A stretch of 64,000 bases of DNA, from positions 7,507,694-7,571,693 of the forward strand of contig CM033120.1 in the NCBI GenBank assembly GCA_019321725.1, read 5' to 3'. Positions 24,691 through 35,491 of the stretch are shown here, piece after piece. Each line of letters begins with the position of its first letter. Within the stretch, counting starts at the first letter, position 1. The notes under the pieces are model-generated. The model was not told where the DNA came from. It worked only from the letters and a program-made list of their open reading frames with translations, and did not search any database. Both the position numbers and the translations under genes were made by a program. The stretch comes from Paulownia fortunei. Its lineage: Eukaryota; Streptophyta; Magnoliopsida; Lamiales; Paulowniaceae.

Positions 24691-25194
24691 CATTTTGAAA
24701 GATGTGAAAAATAATTTTTATTAACATGCTTATTATTTTATTCAAGATAATCTGAATAGACTTTCGGTGGGACATCATCAATAAAAACATGTTAAAAAAA
24801 TGTAAAAGATCTATTTTACTACATAAGCATTTGAACTTCAATATGCTAATATATATCACTTTTATTTTAAATATAATGAATAAAATCTATAATTGAAAAA
24901 TGTTTATATTATTTCATATTTTTGAAATAACTTAAATCTTATTAGTAAATATATGTTACAAAACATATTTATTCAACAATCATTATTTAAATAATTGTGA
25001 ACCATGAAAAATAAAGGAAAAATTCACTAGCATATTTAAGGATAAGATGGTCATTTTTTCATTTAATTATTAGTAAAAAATAAATTGGGCGTTGTTTGCC
25101 TTTTTTTTCTTCTGAAAACTCAAGAGACTTATCTGTCTTTTTTTCAAAATATAGAATGTTATCAACTCTTTTTTTAAAGTAGAGGAGGATAAAA
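24436..25194. mobile_element. Fold-back/MITE element, copy 1
   Basis: The arms pair over more than 150 bases: GAAAAAAGACATATCACCTC (left) with GAAAAAAAGACAGATAAGTC (right, inverted), and AATGACCAACTTAACCC with AATGACCATCTTATCC. The centre is AT-rich and includes the (AT)n run. There is no coding capacity. A related sequence in the opposite orientation lies at about 25990-26640. Confidence 0.5.
24649..24686. repeat. (AT)19 microsatellite
   Basis: Thirty-eight bases of uninterrupted AT alternation within the fold-back element. Confidence 0.95.
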
Positions 25195-25989
25195 TGGCAT
25201 TTATCTTGTATATCTTTTGTAAACCTGATGCTATTGACAATGAACGCGGGCGCAGCGCCTTACGAAGATTTGATAAAATTACAATGAATCTACTACTCAT
25301 TAAAATTCTCAAAATTGTGAACAAGGACTCGTAATGTCGACTCACTTATTAATGGACTAGTATTACAATTTAATACCCTTGGCTTTCCTTCACAAGCTAA
25401 CTTTTTGCCATTCACTAGCTACTATTTCCTCCAATGTAAATTTATTATCCTTAATTATTTTATAGGAAGTTTCAAAATAATTTTTTTTTTAAATTATTGA
25501 TTCGCTTAAAGTAATGATATAATATGATACACCGACTGAACTTGCTTTTTATTCAATACTATAAAGATACTTAAAAAAAAATAATTTTCAACTATTATCT
25601 AAAATTTTATTGTTATTGTTAGACCAATTGGGAGGAGAGTATTTGTCTAGCATTATTTGGAAGTTTATTATTTTATTTTGTTCCTCATTGTTTATTTCAA
25701 ACCTGATATGAGCATCGTAGAGTCTGGGAATATGAATAATTTATTTCAACCCTTTCACCTGGAGACTTGACCTAACCAATTTATACCATGTCCATATTTC
25801 TGCTTATAAATTGAAACCCAAATGTTTGGTTAGAAATACTTTAATTAGCAGTGATGCATGTGGGAGACATCTGGTGCAAAGAAAGAAAGATAAAACTGTC
25901 TTAAATATGAAATATCAATAACATAGATCAATTGTTCGAAATTATAAATATTTGATTTGGTCAATATTATGATGAGTTACAATTATGTT
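25195..25989. other. Intergenic, no feature seen
   Basis: AT-rich with no coding-like frame. A small GC-rich patch, GAACGCGGGCGCAGCGCC, is at about 25243-25260. Confidence 0.5.
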
Positions 25990-26640
25990 GCTTAATAATA
26001 ATAATAGTAGTAACAATGATTATCTTTTTACTTTATTTATATTTGTTCATGACCACTTAAAGTAATGTTAATTAAATACATATACGTAGAATACATATTT
26101 ACTAATAAATTGTATGTTATATCATAATACATAAAATAAAATAATTATTCTTCACTAATAAATTCTATTACTTATATTTAAAACAAAATAGTGGAGTATA
26201 TATATTAGCATAATGAAGTTTAATATGCTTATGTAATGTAATGGATGTTTGAAAGTTCTTAACATGTTTTTATCAATTATGCCATATAAGATAAAAATTT
26301 AAATTTATAGTTTTATATTATATTATATTTCAATATTTGTATTTTTAACAAATTAAAAGAATGTTAATAAAAATATATATTTTATATCACATCTATTGAA
26401 ATAACATATACATTATAAATAATAAATATATATTCTGCATAAGTATATTTGTTGATATTACTTTATATTATTATAGAAAATAAAAAAAAGTAGAAACTTT
26501 TTCTATCATATAAGGGTATGTTGGTCATTTTTAATTTGATAATAAATATTAAGGTTGGATGTTATTTGTCCTTTTTTTTTTTTTGACCTTATACGAATAG
26601 ACATTTTTAATGTCAATTTTTTAAACACGGAAGCTAATTC
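25990..26640. mobile_element. Fold-back/MITE relative, copy 2, inverted
   Basis: Its reverse complement shares AAAACATGTTAA, ACTACATAAGCAT/ACATTACATAAGCAT and ATGCTAATATATAT with 24780-24860, and its right arm (26500-26630) has AATGACCAACATACCCTTA. The left arm has diverged or is missing, so the edges are approximate. Confidence 0.4.
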
Positions 26641-27430
26641 ACCATGTAAACATTATTCCGCCTATAGTTAAGAGTTATGGAATAACTCCACTTAAAAGGG
26701 GTTAATGTCCAAAAGAAATAGAAAATTCATCATCATGTCGGTTCTTCTAATAGAGCTCTTTGTAAGATAATATTGGTTATTTTACTTCATAATTGATCAA
26801 ATTTACAATTAAATATGAGTTATATTTTCAGGGTTTAGATTGTAAAGAAGATAACGAGAGTTAATTTGAAAAAAAGATTGAATCTTAGAAACTATACAGA
26901 CCTAATTCCAGAATTTATTTTACAAATCCGCTATTCAAATTTAAATCTCGCTAGTATGGGGATTAGTCTATTTATACATACGATAGTTTTTTTTTAATAT
27001 TTGATATGTTGATTTTATTTCTGGTACTTAATGAATTTGAAATTTGGATATATTGATTGATATGTATTTGATGATTGAGCTTGTTTTTTTCTGGTTAATT
27101 TTATTAACTGACAAATGGGAAATCCATTTCAAAAAAAAAAAAGAAAAACAAAAGAAAGATTCCATCAGGGAAGAAAAGCCAGTATGAAATCTTGATTAAA
27201 AGCAAAATCTCAACATAGAGAGCCTTAGGGGCCGGCCCTGATACTCCCGCGGATCACGTATCGGTGGAAAGGAATCCTGAGACTAGGGCGAAAGATTACG
27301 AACTCAAGTTTCATTAAATTATCCTGCACCAAAAATACATTTTTCCGGATACCGTACATAATTAACTAGTACCAGAAATTTTCAAACAGATCAATTTTAG
27401 TTACTTTCTGTCTGAATTCTATAACAGCAG
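26641..27430. other. Intergenic sequence 3' of the CLE gene
   Basis: No confident coding frame. A GC-rich stretch at 27225-27300 contains a perfect 10-bp palindrome GGGCCGGCCC at 27229-27238. The stretch is unlike its surroundings and may be a fragment of a hAT-type end or of a transcribed region; I cannot decide. Confidence 0.4.
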
Positions 27431-27441
27431 AAAAACATCAT

Positions 27442-27470
27442 CCCTTCCCCCACCCCCCAACCCGGCCCCC
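27442..27470 (-). promoter_or_regulatory. G-quadruplex motif downstream of the CLE stop codon
   Basis: The plus strand is C-rich; the minus strand, sense for the CLE gene, has G-runs of 5, 3, 6, 5 and 3 separated by loops of 2, 2, 1 and 2 bases. This exceeds the usual four-run definition. It starts about 116 bases past the TGA, so it falls in the 3' UTR if the transcript extends that far. Further G-runs lie nearby at 27494-27518. Confidence 0.6.
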
Positions 27471-27586
27471 AAAAAAAGAAAAAAAAAAGCATCCCCACAA
27501 ACCCCCCACCACATATAACGTTAACAAACACAGAAACACAGAAAGAAACACAAACTGAGAAGATTGAGCGGAGAGCCTATAGTTAA

Positions 27587-27829
27587 TCAGCCAGATGTAG
27601 GCACAGAATGATGCTGAGGATCCGGCCCCCCGGGTGCGACTCTGTCGTAACCTACATTGAGTGATCTCCTTCTGTACTGCTGGAACTCAGCTTGACCGAA
27701 CCCTATTTTCCTCTGGAAAAGTTGGACATCAGCGTTCTTGGCCGTGGCTAACAGCACACGCGCCTCGGATGTGGAGAAGAAAATGAGAAAGAAGATGAAG
27801 AATGAGTGGGCAAATCTTGAGCAAGCCAT
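27587..27829 (-). CDS. CLE: CLE-family secreted peptide hormone precursor (CLE5/CLE6-like)
   Basis: An 80-residue single-exon precursor. Residues 1-23 form a hydrophobic signal peptide rich in Phe, Ile and Leu, ending STSEA. A variable middle follows to about residue 62. The C-terminal CLE dodecapeptide RVAPGGPDPQHH is at residues 63-74, with six residues after it. In known family members the peptide is cut out, Pro residues equivalent to 66 and 69 can be hydroxylated and arabinosylated, and the ligand binds CLAVATA1-type leucine-rich receptor kinases to control stem-cell or vascular activity. The motif differs from the RVSPGGPDPQHH form of Arabidopsis CLE5/CLE6 at one position (Ser to Ala). 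The length is normal for the family. A TATA box lies 110 bases upstream. The host gene is intact, unlike everything around it. The specific paralogue and its role are inference. Confidence 0.92.
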   Translation of the reverse strand: MACSRFAHSFFIFFLIFFSTSEARVLLATAKNADVQLFQRKIGFGQAEFQQYRRRSLNVGYDRVAPGGPDPQHHSVPTSG

Positions 27830-27938
27830 TAGTTCAACTCCAGAAGATTAAACGGCCAATGAAAGAAAAAACCCTAGTTCTTGAGGTTGCTGAGAGAATG
27901 AAATGGTTGCATGGATAAGGGTACCCGTGCATTGCATG

Positions 27939-27947
27939 CTATTTATA
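27939..27947 (-). promoter_or_regulatory. TATA box of the CLE gene
   Basis: The minus strand reads TATAAATAG about 110 bases upstream of the ATG, giving a predicted 5' UTR of roughly 75-85 bases. Confidence 0.65.
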
Positions 27948-27959
27948 GGATAGACCACA

Positions 27960-28936
27960 TAAAGAAATAGCGACAGGTCATAGTGGAGAACATGTGGTTT
28001 TTGATTTCTTTACTAAATGGACAAAAGTTCTTGCGTGGATGATTGTTTATTCCACAACGTATATATATACACTAATGAAACAAGAAGGAATTCTGTAGGA
28101 TTATTTTAAGAACTAGTCACCATAAGAGAATCCTTTGATTGATGAATCATTGATGCAATATCTCTAGTTTGATAATGTAGTTTTTTTTTTGTAGTTACAT
28201 TGTATTTTTCGGTCCCATAATTAAAATCGAAGATTGATGGTCATTGAACTGCTATCCTACAGCAATATAATAAATTTGATAACCAGTACCATCAATTAAT
28301 ACATTTAAAGTTCGATTTTAATTAGTTAATCTTCAAATATAAGATTGGTAAGGGGATTGAAGCTAGGGGGTATTCGAGGTTTTTCTCTTTTGAACGGTTT
28401 AAGGTGTTTTTGGCTAATGATTTGTTTAATTTGATTATTGTCACTTCAAGTGCTTTATTTGATGACCAATTGATTTAAAAGTTTTAATATCTCTAATACA
28501 CCCTCCATGCGTGCATCTAGTATTTTTATTCTGAAGTCTATCATGTATTACTATTTTTCATAAATGAGTGGCAATAAGATGACTTGATTAAACAAAACAT
28601 CAGCTAAAAAACAATCAACCCTTTCAAAAAAATATCAAGAGAAAAAAAAGCTCTATCCCCTTTACCCAATCTCATATTTGAAGAAAATTTAGAAGATTAA
28701 CTAGTTGAAGTCAAAGTTTCAAGGTTTTAATTAATGGTATGGGTCTTCAATTTCACAATATCTCTACAGGTTTCGTAGTTCAATGATCATGCACCTTCGA
28801 ATTATAGAAAGTTACTAAAGGTTATTTTTTATTAATCCATTCCCTAATTTTGCCTTTATTTATTTGATATACGATTCCCAAATGTTCTTGGTACTATTTA
28901 TTTATTTTTTGATTGGTTTTAGAATTTTGTTATTGT
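27960..28936. other. Intergenic, distal promoter side of the CLE gene
   Basis: AT-rich with no coding-like frame and no repeat that I can define. It may hold regulatory DNA for the CLE gene. Confidence 0.4.
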
Positions 28937-29093
28937 GGAAAATTTGCACTTTCCGTCCCATCACTTAGGATTGGTGCAATTTTAGTCTCTCCAACTGTAA
29001 AATTCGAGTAGAGGATGCAATGTGGAGAAGTGCTGAAGTTTGGGACTGAAAATCGAAGAGGCCTTATTACGGGATAAAAAATGCAATTTACCC
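28937..29093. mobile_element. Short TIR element (putative MITE)
   Basis: About 50-base imperfect inverted ends: GGAAAATTTGCACTTTCC on the left and the inverse of GGGTAAATTGCATTTTTTA on the right, with GTCCCA and CAATTTTAGTC blocks also mirrored. No clear target duplication was seen. Confidence 0.45.
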
Positions 29094-29628
29094 ACAGTAT
29101 ACTTATTTTCTGTTTTCAGATTAGTTGGTATAGATTTTCTTTTGCTATCTTGTCCGACAATTTCTCAATTGCCTAACCACCAATGTGATTGTCTTGTTGA
29201 TCTGTCTCATAGCAAATGCAGATCTATATAACAACCTTGTAACTGGTCATTTTTCTGGAAGTGTGAAACTACACACTCTATGATTTACTTGGATTTCATC
29301 AAATCCGCTTCAAACTACAATTTCCTAGATGAAAAAATTAAATTTTTGGGAGCTGATAATATAATTCGATGGACATATAGCAGGATTATGTTTTTCTCTA
29401 ATGGATGTGTAGCATGCTTAGTCTTAGAAAAATGATATGCAAATCGATATTGTTGCTCATTTATGAAATTTCTCTTTCAAGAAGAAAAAATTATGGGTTT
29501 ATGAGATAAATTTATCTAATCTATAATAATTTAGAAACTTATAACGTACAATAATATTCAGAAGCCTAACATATCTTGAAGCTAAAAGGGAACTATAATT
29601 TCAGAGTGATATGAGAGTTGATATTAAC
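29094..29628. other. Intergenic, no feature seen
   Basis: A 63-codon open frame (29040-29231) overlaps the short TIR element and lacks any recognisable motif, so I do not call it a gene. Confidence 0.5.
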
Positions 29629-30409
29629 ACTCTAAAATGTACTATTGGTGTTCCAAATTTTTTTGTTCAATACTAAAGAAAAAACAAAAAGGGTAAATAG
29701 AATTTTACCCCCTCCCCAATGTCACCATTTCATCACTTTATTCGAAAAAGTAACTTACTAGTACTTTACCCTCTCAATTTACATTTATTATAGTATTTTG
29801 TCCCTATTTTCATATCAAATTTTCATTGAAAAACTCTTCATTAACTGATGTCGCCATCTTCCCCCCTCTTTCTACACAAATCCAAGCAAAAAGTTTTATA
29901 ATATTTTTTATTACTATCATTGGTGAATGCATGATAAATGTCGTACTTTTGTTATAAATAGTGTTGGTCGCAGCACGAGAAATAATTTAACTAGTTGCAA
30001 ATAGTTGCTGGAAATAGTATCAGTCATGCTATTCAAGATACTGAATTTCAACCACTGTATGACTCTATAAATATTGTGTTTTCTGTGGTTATCATCCAAA
30101 CTACTTAGCCTATTTCTTGTACTGCGACCGACACTATTTGTAACAAAAGTACTACATTTATCATGCATTTACCAATGATAGTAATAAAATATATTATGAA
30201 GCCTTTTGTTTGGATTTGAGCTGAAAATAGGGGGGGGAGATCGGAGGTGATGGCTGACGAAAAGTTTTTTGATAAAATTAATTTTAAAATACCATTAGAG
30301 GGGAAGTGCTATAATGAGTGTAAATAAAAGGAATAAAGTATTTTTAAATTACTTTTAGAAAGTAAAGTGCTAAAATGGACAAATTAAAGTTTTTAATGAT
30401 TTGTGGAGT
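29629..30409. mobile_element. Full-length fold-back element with near-perfect stem
   Basis: The 781-bp unit is an inverted repeat over almost its whole length. The best stem pairs CTATCATTGGTGAATGCATG (29918 onward) with its complement at about 30155-30175, differing at only a few of about 65 bases; the outer arms are looser. Flanks GTTGATATTAAC (29617-29628) and GTTGACATTAAC (30410-30421) match at 11 of 12 positions, a target duplication of 9-12 bp compatible with a Mutator-type MITE. RNA from it would fold into a long hairpin. Confidence 0.65.
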
Positions 30410-30499
30410 GTTGACATTAACTCCTGAGTGATATATACATACCAAAAGTTTCTTCTGCTTTTGGACCAAAAGGTGAATTCCTTATATAAATATATATAT

Positions 30500-30730
30500 T
30501 TTTAAGAGCAACCATAATTAGATATTACACCAATATATCAACAAATCATTAATTCAATATATCATGAGTACTAATCAATTATATTGAGTAGGAGATATCA
30601 AAACTCACATCATATATAGAGTGAGACAAGTAATCAATCTCTGATAGGACTTGAATCCATACTCATACGTATAAAGTCTTATAATCTCACTTTTAACTAT
30701 TTGGACAAGATCTTATTAGCAAGTGGAATC
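30500..30730 (-). repeat. Possible tRNA-derived SINE
   Basis: The minus strand has GGATTCAAGTCC (near 30646-30657), close to the pol III B box GGTTCRANTCC, with an A-box-like AATAGTTAAAAGTGAG about 35 bases upstream. No target duplication or cloverleaf was found, so this is a tentative call. Confidence 0.3.
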
Positions 30731-31168
30731 CTCATATAGGATATCTGAATTGCTATAAATTGCCTGCTCATCGTGTACAAACTAAAATTTATTGTAAATA
30801 TGCTCCTTTAAACAAATGTGGTGTTCTAATTGTTCATCCACTTTTAAATAGAATGAGAAAATGCGCTATATCCATTGTTTGTGATATGATTCTACCTTAC
30901 TTTTCTTGTTTTGCCTTTAGATTTTAAATTAATGATCAAGCAGGAAAACGATCTGCGTATTTTCTCTTGCGCATTTTCACTTGGATCTTGACCCGGCCTG
31001 GAACCTCCACCATAGATTTTAAAAATGGATGTTACTAGTGAACATCCTTATATTGGAGTAGTGTCTGATGAGCCAATTAAATCGACCACAATTAGACTCT
31101 TGTAATAGACAATCTTATTGAAAGTTTAATAATACAACTGATATTTTCTTTATTTTTAATTATTGTTA

Positions 31169-32061
31169 GTATTAATTCCACTTTACCCCTACTCTTATTG
31201 AGTATCACTTTACCTTTATACTTTTAATTGTCTCAATTTACCCCATTATACTCTTATTCTATCTCATTTTACTCCCTTGTATTCTCGTTATCTCAATTAA
31301 CCCATTGTACTAAAAAGTAACCAAATTGTTATTACCTATTATTTTTAGTGAAAGAACTTTAAATATTTTAATATTAATATATTTGTATTTATGTTTAATA
31401 ATTTTGTAATTTGATTAATTAATATTTAATATTAAATTGACTTAAAAGTTTATTGTACTTAAATTTTAATAGTTATTTTTAACTTAAAATAGTTCCAATT
31501 GAATTACTGTAAAGTATGATATATTTATTAGGTAATACACTTTACTTATGATTTTTTTACTCATTATAAATCTAAAACTATTTTATTAAATACATAAAGT
31601 ATTAGTAATAATTTTTTTATTATTAATAAAATTATCATAAGTTCATAGAAATTATGTTAAATTCAAGAATAGTCAATATAATCAAGTAATACTAATAAAA
31701 TTAAATACTAAAATAACTATGTTTCTAACTAATAAATAATATCATATGATTGAAATTTAATAGGAACTATGTACAAATAAAAAAATAGCTTTTAAATTTC
31801 AAGTAGATTTAATTTTTAGTGTTATAATAGATACAAATCTATTAAATTTAGAATATTTTAGAGTAATTTAACTATAAATAATGGGTAAGGGCAATTTGAT
31901 TAGTTTTTAAAAGTATATGGGTGCAAAGTGAGACCATGAGAGTATAAGGGGATAAAATGAGACAAAATAAGAGTATAAGTGGAAAAAATAAAATAATTGA
32001 TAGTATAGGGAGTTAAAGTGATACTCAATAAGAGTAAAATGTAGTAAAATAAAATTAACCC
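31169..32061. mobile_element. Long-TIR MITE, MULE type, copy B
   Basis: An 893-bp relative of the element at 102-1249. The TIRs share ACTCTTATTGAGTATCAC exactly, then repeat the TACTCTTA..TCTCA..TTTACCCC theme. The 9-bp target duplication is TTATTGTTA (31160-31168) and TTATTATTA (32062-32070), with one mismatch. It sits in copia LTR C1. The paralogous LTR at 42082 lacks it. Confidence 0.75.
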
Positions 32062-32929
32062 TTATTATTATCAATCAAATAAAATTCCTAAACCATACGT
32101 AGTTACGGGGTATGGTTGTGCATTTGATAATTATCATGTAATATATGTCTACAACTTTGGTCTTAAAATTATTTCAAGTTCAGGGGTCATTTAGATGAGA
32201 CATAGATAAACTCAATAAGACTTGCACAAATGATGTATGTTTGAAAGGAGAATGTCTTACTCCATAGGTATCGGTGTATGGACATGAGTGCATGTATGTG
32301 GGTTTCTGTTAGAAAATAAGTACATTGAACACCCCACTTGAAAATTCCCACTTGAAAATGTTGTTTGTCATATGGGAATATTCTAGTTACGATAGTGGAA
32401 GAATTAGTTCTTAGATTTGAAGCATCATTGTAATCTTATGCACGACATGTTGCATGCTGATATGTTTTTCAATTGCCTAACAATCACAAAGGTATATTGG
32501 GTATAATATTTTCATATATGGAGGTTTATGAGTGATCAATAAATATCGTCTATCTAACTGAATAGATGAATCTCTTATTCTTACCATAATTCTTGACTCA
32601 GAAGTGCTTAGTCAAAGTAAGATGAATATTATACGAGGGTTTTATAATGATTCATTAAGGAGTCAATGAGAGTGAGAATGGAATTACAGTTATTAAGTCA
32701 AATAGAATATCATCTAATAATCCGTGCCTAAAACTTAATTAAGAGATTAGAAGACGAAAAGATCGTACTTGCATGGTACTAGTAATAAGAAATAGATTCA
32801 AAGACCGTACTTATATTGTACTTGCAATTAAAAAATTTAGTCATTCAACTAAGTCGAGATTCTTCTACTATCTTAGTTGTGAACCTAAGAGGCCAAAGAC
32901 AAATCAAGAAAGTTAACAATTATATAGGT

Positions 32930-33310
32930 AATCCAAGGAGTTGGATTAAATTTAATTAATAGAGTTTAATTAATTGGAGCTCAAATTGGTTCAATAAATT
33001 AAATTAATTTATTCAATTAAATAATATAGTAATTTTGTTGGATCTAATAAAGTTTAGAAGCTCAAAAGGAGTTAATTAATTAATTGATTAGATCAATTAA
33101 TTAAAAAAGACATAAATTATTTTAACCTCCAAAATAATTTATGGAGTTAAATTAATTTTTTTAATTAAATAATATGATTGTTTAATTGAGATTAATTTGA
33201 TTAGGATCCCTTAGTGGAACCAGTTAATTAAGTGATTGACTAAATTAATTAAATTAAACTTATTTAATTGATGAAATTAATTAAATAGACCTAATTATAT
33301 TATTTAGAGT
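32930..33310. repeat. TTAATT-rich palindromic block in LTR C1
   Basis: Repeated TTAATTAATTGATT-type words make a low-complexity, self-complementary domain of the LTR. The same domain occurs in the related LTR at 43010-43400, so it belongs to the LTR family. Confidence 0.6.
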
Positions 33311-33964
33311 CAAAGCCCTAGGCTCGTTGTGAAGGCCTATTAGAAATCTTAATGAGAAAGTAAGATTTCTAGTTTTAGATGGAAACAAAGAATCAAGATA
33401 GGAAGGAGTTTTGAACATATCTAATTAGATTAGTGTTGGATGAATATATAAATACACTCCCCTTATAACCGAAATTTAGAGGTCTTGTCAAAACATTTGC
33501 TGCTCTTTTCTGCTCCAAGAATCCATCCCTTCCGCATATTTTCTTCTATTTTTGTTCCATAAAAAAGGTTCTAGTTTTTTTATAATAGTTTAATTCTTTC
33601 TTATGGAATTAAGAGTTAAACTGCACTCCTAGATTCCAATGTAGAATTAGAATTCGAATTTACTAGCTAAAATTCGATATTCATGGAAGTTCCTAAGGTG
33701 TGACATGTAGAACCCTTGGTGAATCTGCTTCTGACATGCACATATCTGTTTGAATCATTACACACCCGGTAACAACCAGAGTGCTTTTAGGTATAAATTG
33801 CACAAGCTTTATTTTTATTTGAAAGAGGGTAATTAATAAATGGAAACCAATTAATCATATCGGATCCTTAGATTAGAATTCCATATAGGATATGCTTGTT
33901 ATTATTTTATTTAAATTTTTAAATTTCCACTGCATAACTATCTCAAGGCATACGAACCTAACAA

Positions 33965-33977
33965 TGGTATCCAAGTC
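33965..33977 (+). promoter_or_regulatory. tRNA-Met-type primer binding site of copia C1
   Basis: TGGTATCCAAGTC one base after the LTR end CCTAACA resembles the usual TGGTATCAGAGC. Confidence 0.65.
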
Positions 33978-34232
33978 TAAGTTTGATTATGCATTTTGAT
34001 TACCTTTCATGATTATATGCCTGGAATTTTATGTGATAAAATTTGAGTAAGCACAATTTTTTTTTTGGGGATTAATTATGAAATTTTTTTGCAAGATTTT
34101 AATTTGTTTAAAATTGTGACACGACGTAAAACAAAAAAAAATATTGTGCGCATTGGCAACGACACCTCTGGTACCGTCCTGCTCATCAGGCAAGTAGATC
34201 AAGCGGGCAACAACCTAACACCCAAACGAGGC
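33978..34232 (+). other. Leader of copia C1, first part
   Basis: AT-rich to 34130, then a GC-rich run (from GTGCGCATTGGCAACG) up to the TNT1-like insertion. It continues at 39264-39389. An open frame crosses it (34065 onward) but has no recognisable motif; I read it as GC-rich untranslated leader like that of the copia element at the right edge. Confidence 0.45.
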
Positions 34233-34751
34233 TGTTGGGGTATCGATAGTATAAAATACACAACAATAGTACTAATTATAGCAAGCTCCCAGGAAAGGTT
34301 GGAGGGGTCACAACGGTCCCACTTAAAACCCAGTCTCCTTAGACTGAACCTAATATTAAAAGTACTATGCACAGCGGACAAATACCTCAAAGCAAGTAAA
34401 TATTGAATACTAACAATTAACAAAAGAATACCAGAATACTAAATGCGAAATTAAAAGACAAAAAGGAAAAAGCACACCAGATTTGATAACGGAGTTCGGC
34501 CAACTTTTGCCTACGTCTCCGGACACCGCAACTGCGACAACTGCTTCACTAATCTCCCGAACAAATTACAACTTGGGTAAAATTACCCACAACTTAGAAT
34601 TTCCTAATTAAAGAAATTCTACAAATATAGAGAGAAGAGAATATTTTGGTGTATTTCAAAACAAGGTGGAATAACGTATTTATAGGCTAAGGAAACAAGT
34701 CCCTTTGGTATTTAATCGATGTGGGATAGAAATAAGCAAAAAAAACCCAAC
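34233..34751 (-). repeat. 3' LTR of the TNT1-like element
   Basis: A direct repeat of 38744-39263 with TG and CA ends. Confidence 0.95.
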
Positions 34752-34764
34752 AAATCTCCACCTT
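34752..34764 (-). promoter_or_regulatory. Polypurine tract of the TNT1-like element
   Basis: The minus strand reads AAAGGTGGAGATT directly before the 3' LTR. Confidence 0.8.
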
Positions 34765-35491
34765 TGCGCATTTTTCAATCCCACTTGAAATTCAAATTCT
34801 TGTCTTCTCAACAAATGAAATAGTCTTCTGCAGTGCCTCCAAATGCGCCTTTTTGGCGCTATCTCAAATGTGCAGAATATTGGTCAAGTCTAAACAATGT
34901 TTAAATTTAACTGTTGTGACAACTTTAGTCATCATATCTGCGGGATTCTCTGTAGTATGAATCTTCTGAAGATGTATATTACCTTCTTCAAGAATCTCCC
35001 ATACAAAGTGATAGCGAACATCAATATGCTTCATTCTTGTATGAAAGACTTGATTTTTCGCTAAGTGAATAGCGCTCTAACTGTCACAATGCACTGTAAT
35101 GTGCTTCTGACCAACTCCTAAGTCTTCAAGCAAACTTTGAAGCCAAATTGCTTCCTTTACAGCTTTAGTGACTGCCATATACTTTGCCTCTGTTGTAGAC
35201 AAAGCAACCGTAGACTATAAAGTAGACTTCCAACTGACTGGTGCTTTGGCAAAAGTAAACAAATATCCAGTCGTTGACCTTCGCTTATCCAAATCACCAT
35301 AGAATCCATTTCACAGCTTGCCAATGACCTTTACCCGGATCATGCATATAACTACTCACAACTCCAACTGCTTGTGAAATGTCAGGCCTCGTACACACCA
35401 TTGCATACATCAAGCTACCAAAGGTTTTGAGCTTTCTGTCATACCAAAACGTTGTAGTACCTTCTTCAAATATTTCTTCTGAGTCAAACAA
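34765..35491 (-). pseudogene. RNase H, TNT1-like element
   Basis: The open part (35294-35491) has FGSLMYAMVCTRPDISQAVGVV and SYMHDPGKGHWQAVKWIL, the conserved copia segment leading into RNase H. Downstream in other frames come PVSWKSTL, STTEAKYMAVTKAVKEAIWL, HTRMKHIDVRYHFV and NPADMMTKVV, ending near 34830. Stops interrupt it at least three times. A deletion or shift removes the sequence between WILW and RRSTTGYLF. Confidence 0.85.

Larger units (their letters stand above)
31051..33963 (+). repeat. Copia 5' LTR (C1), interrupted by a MITE
   Basis: An LTR related to the solo LTR at 42082-44257: shared blocks include GAGTAGTG, GCATGTATGTGGG, AAGTACATTGAACA and GAAAATTCCCA. It starts TATTGGAG (TG decayed to TA) and ends CCTAACA, directly before a primer site, so it is a 5' LTR in plus orientation. 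Without the MITE it is about 2.0 kb. The internal coding region is not present in the window beyond a short leader. Confidence 0.65.

Noticed and set aside
24635..24859. Minus-strand open frame with an Ile-Tyr repeat
   Set aside because: Created by the (AT)19 run inside a fold-back element.
29040..29231. Plus-strand open frame of 63 codons near the CLE gene
   Set aside because: It overlaps a short inverted-repeat element and has no recognisable motif or promoter.
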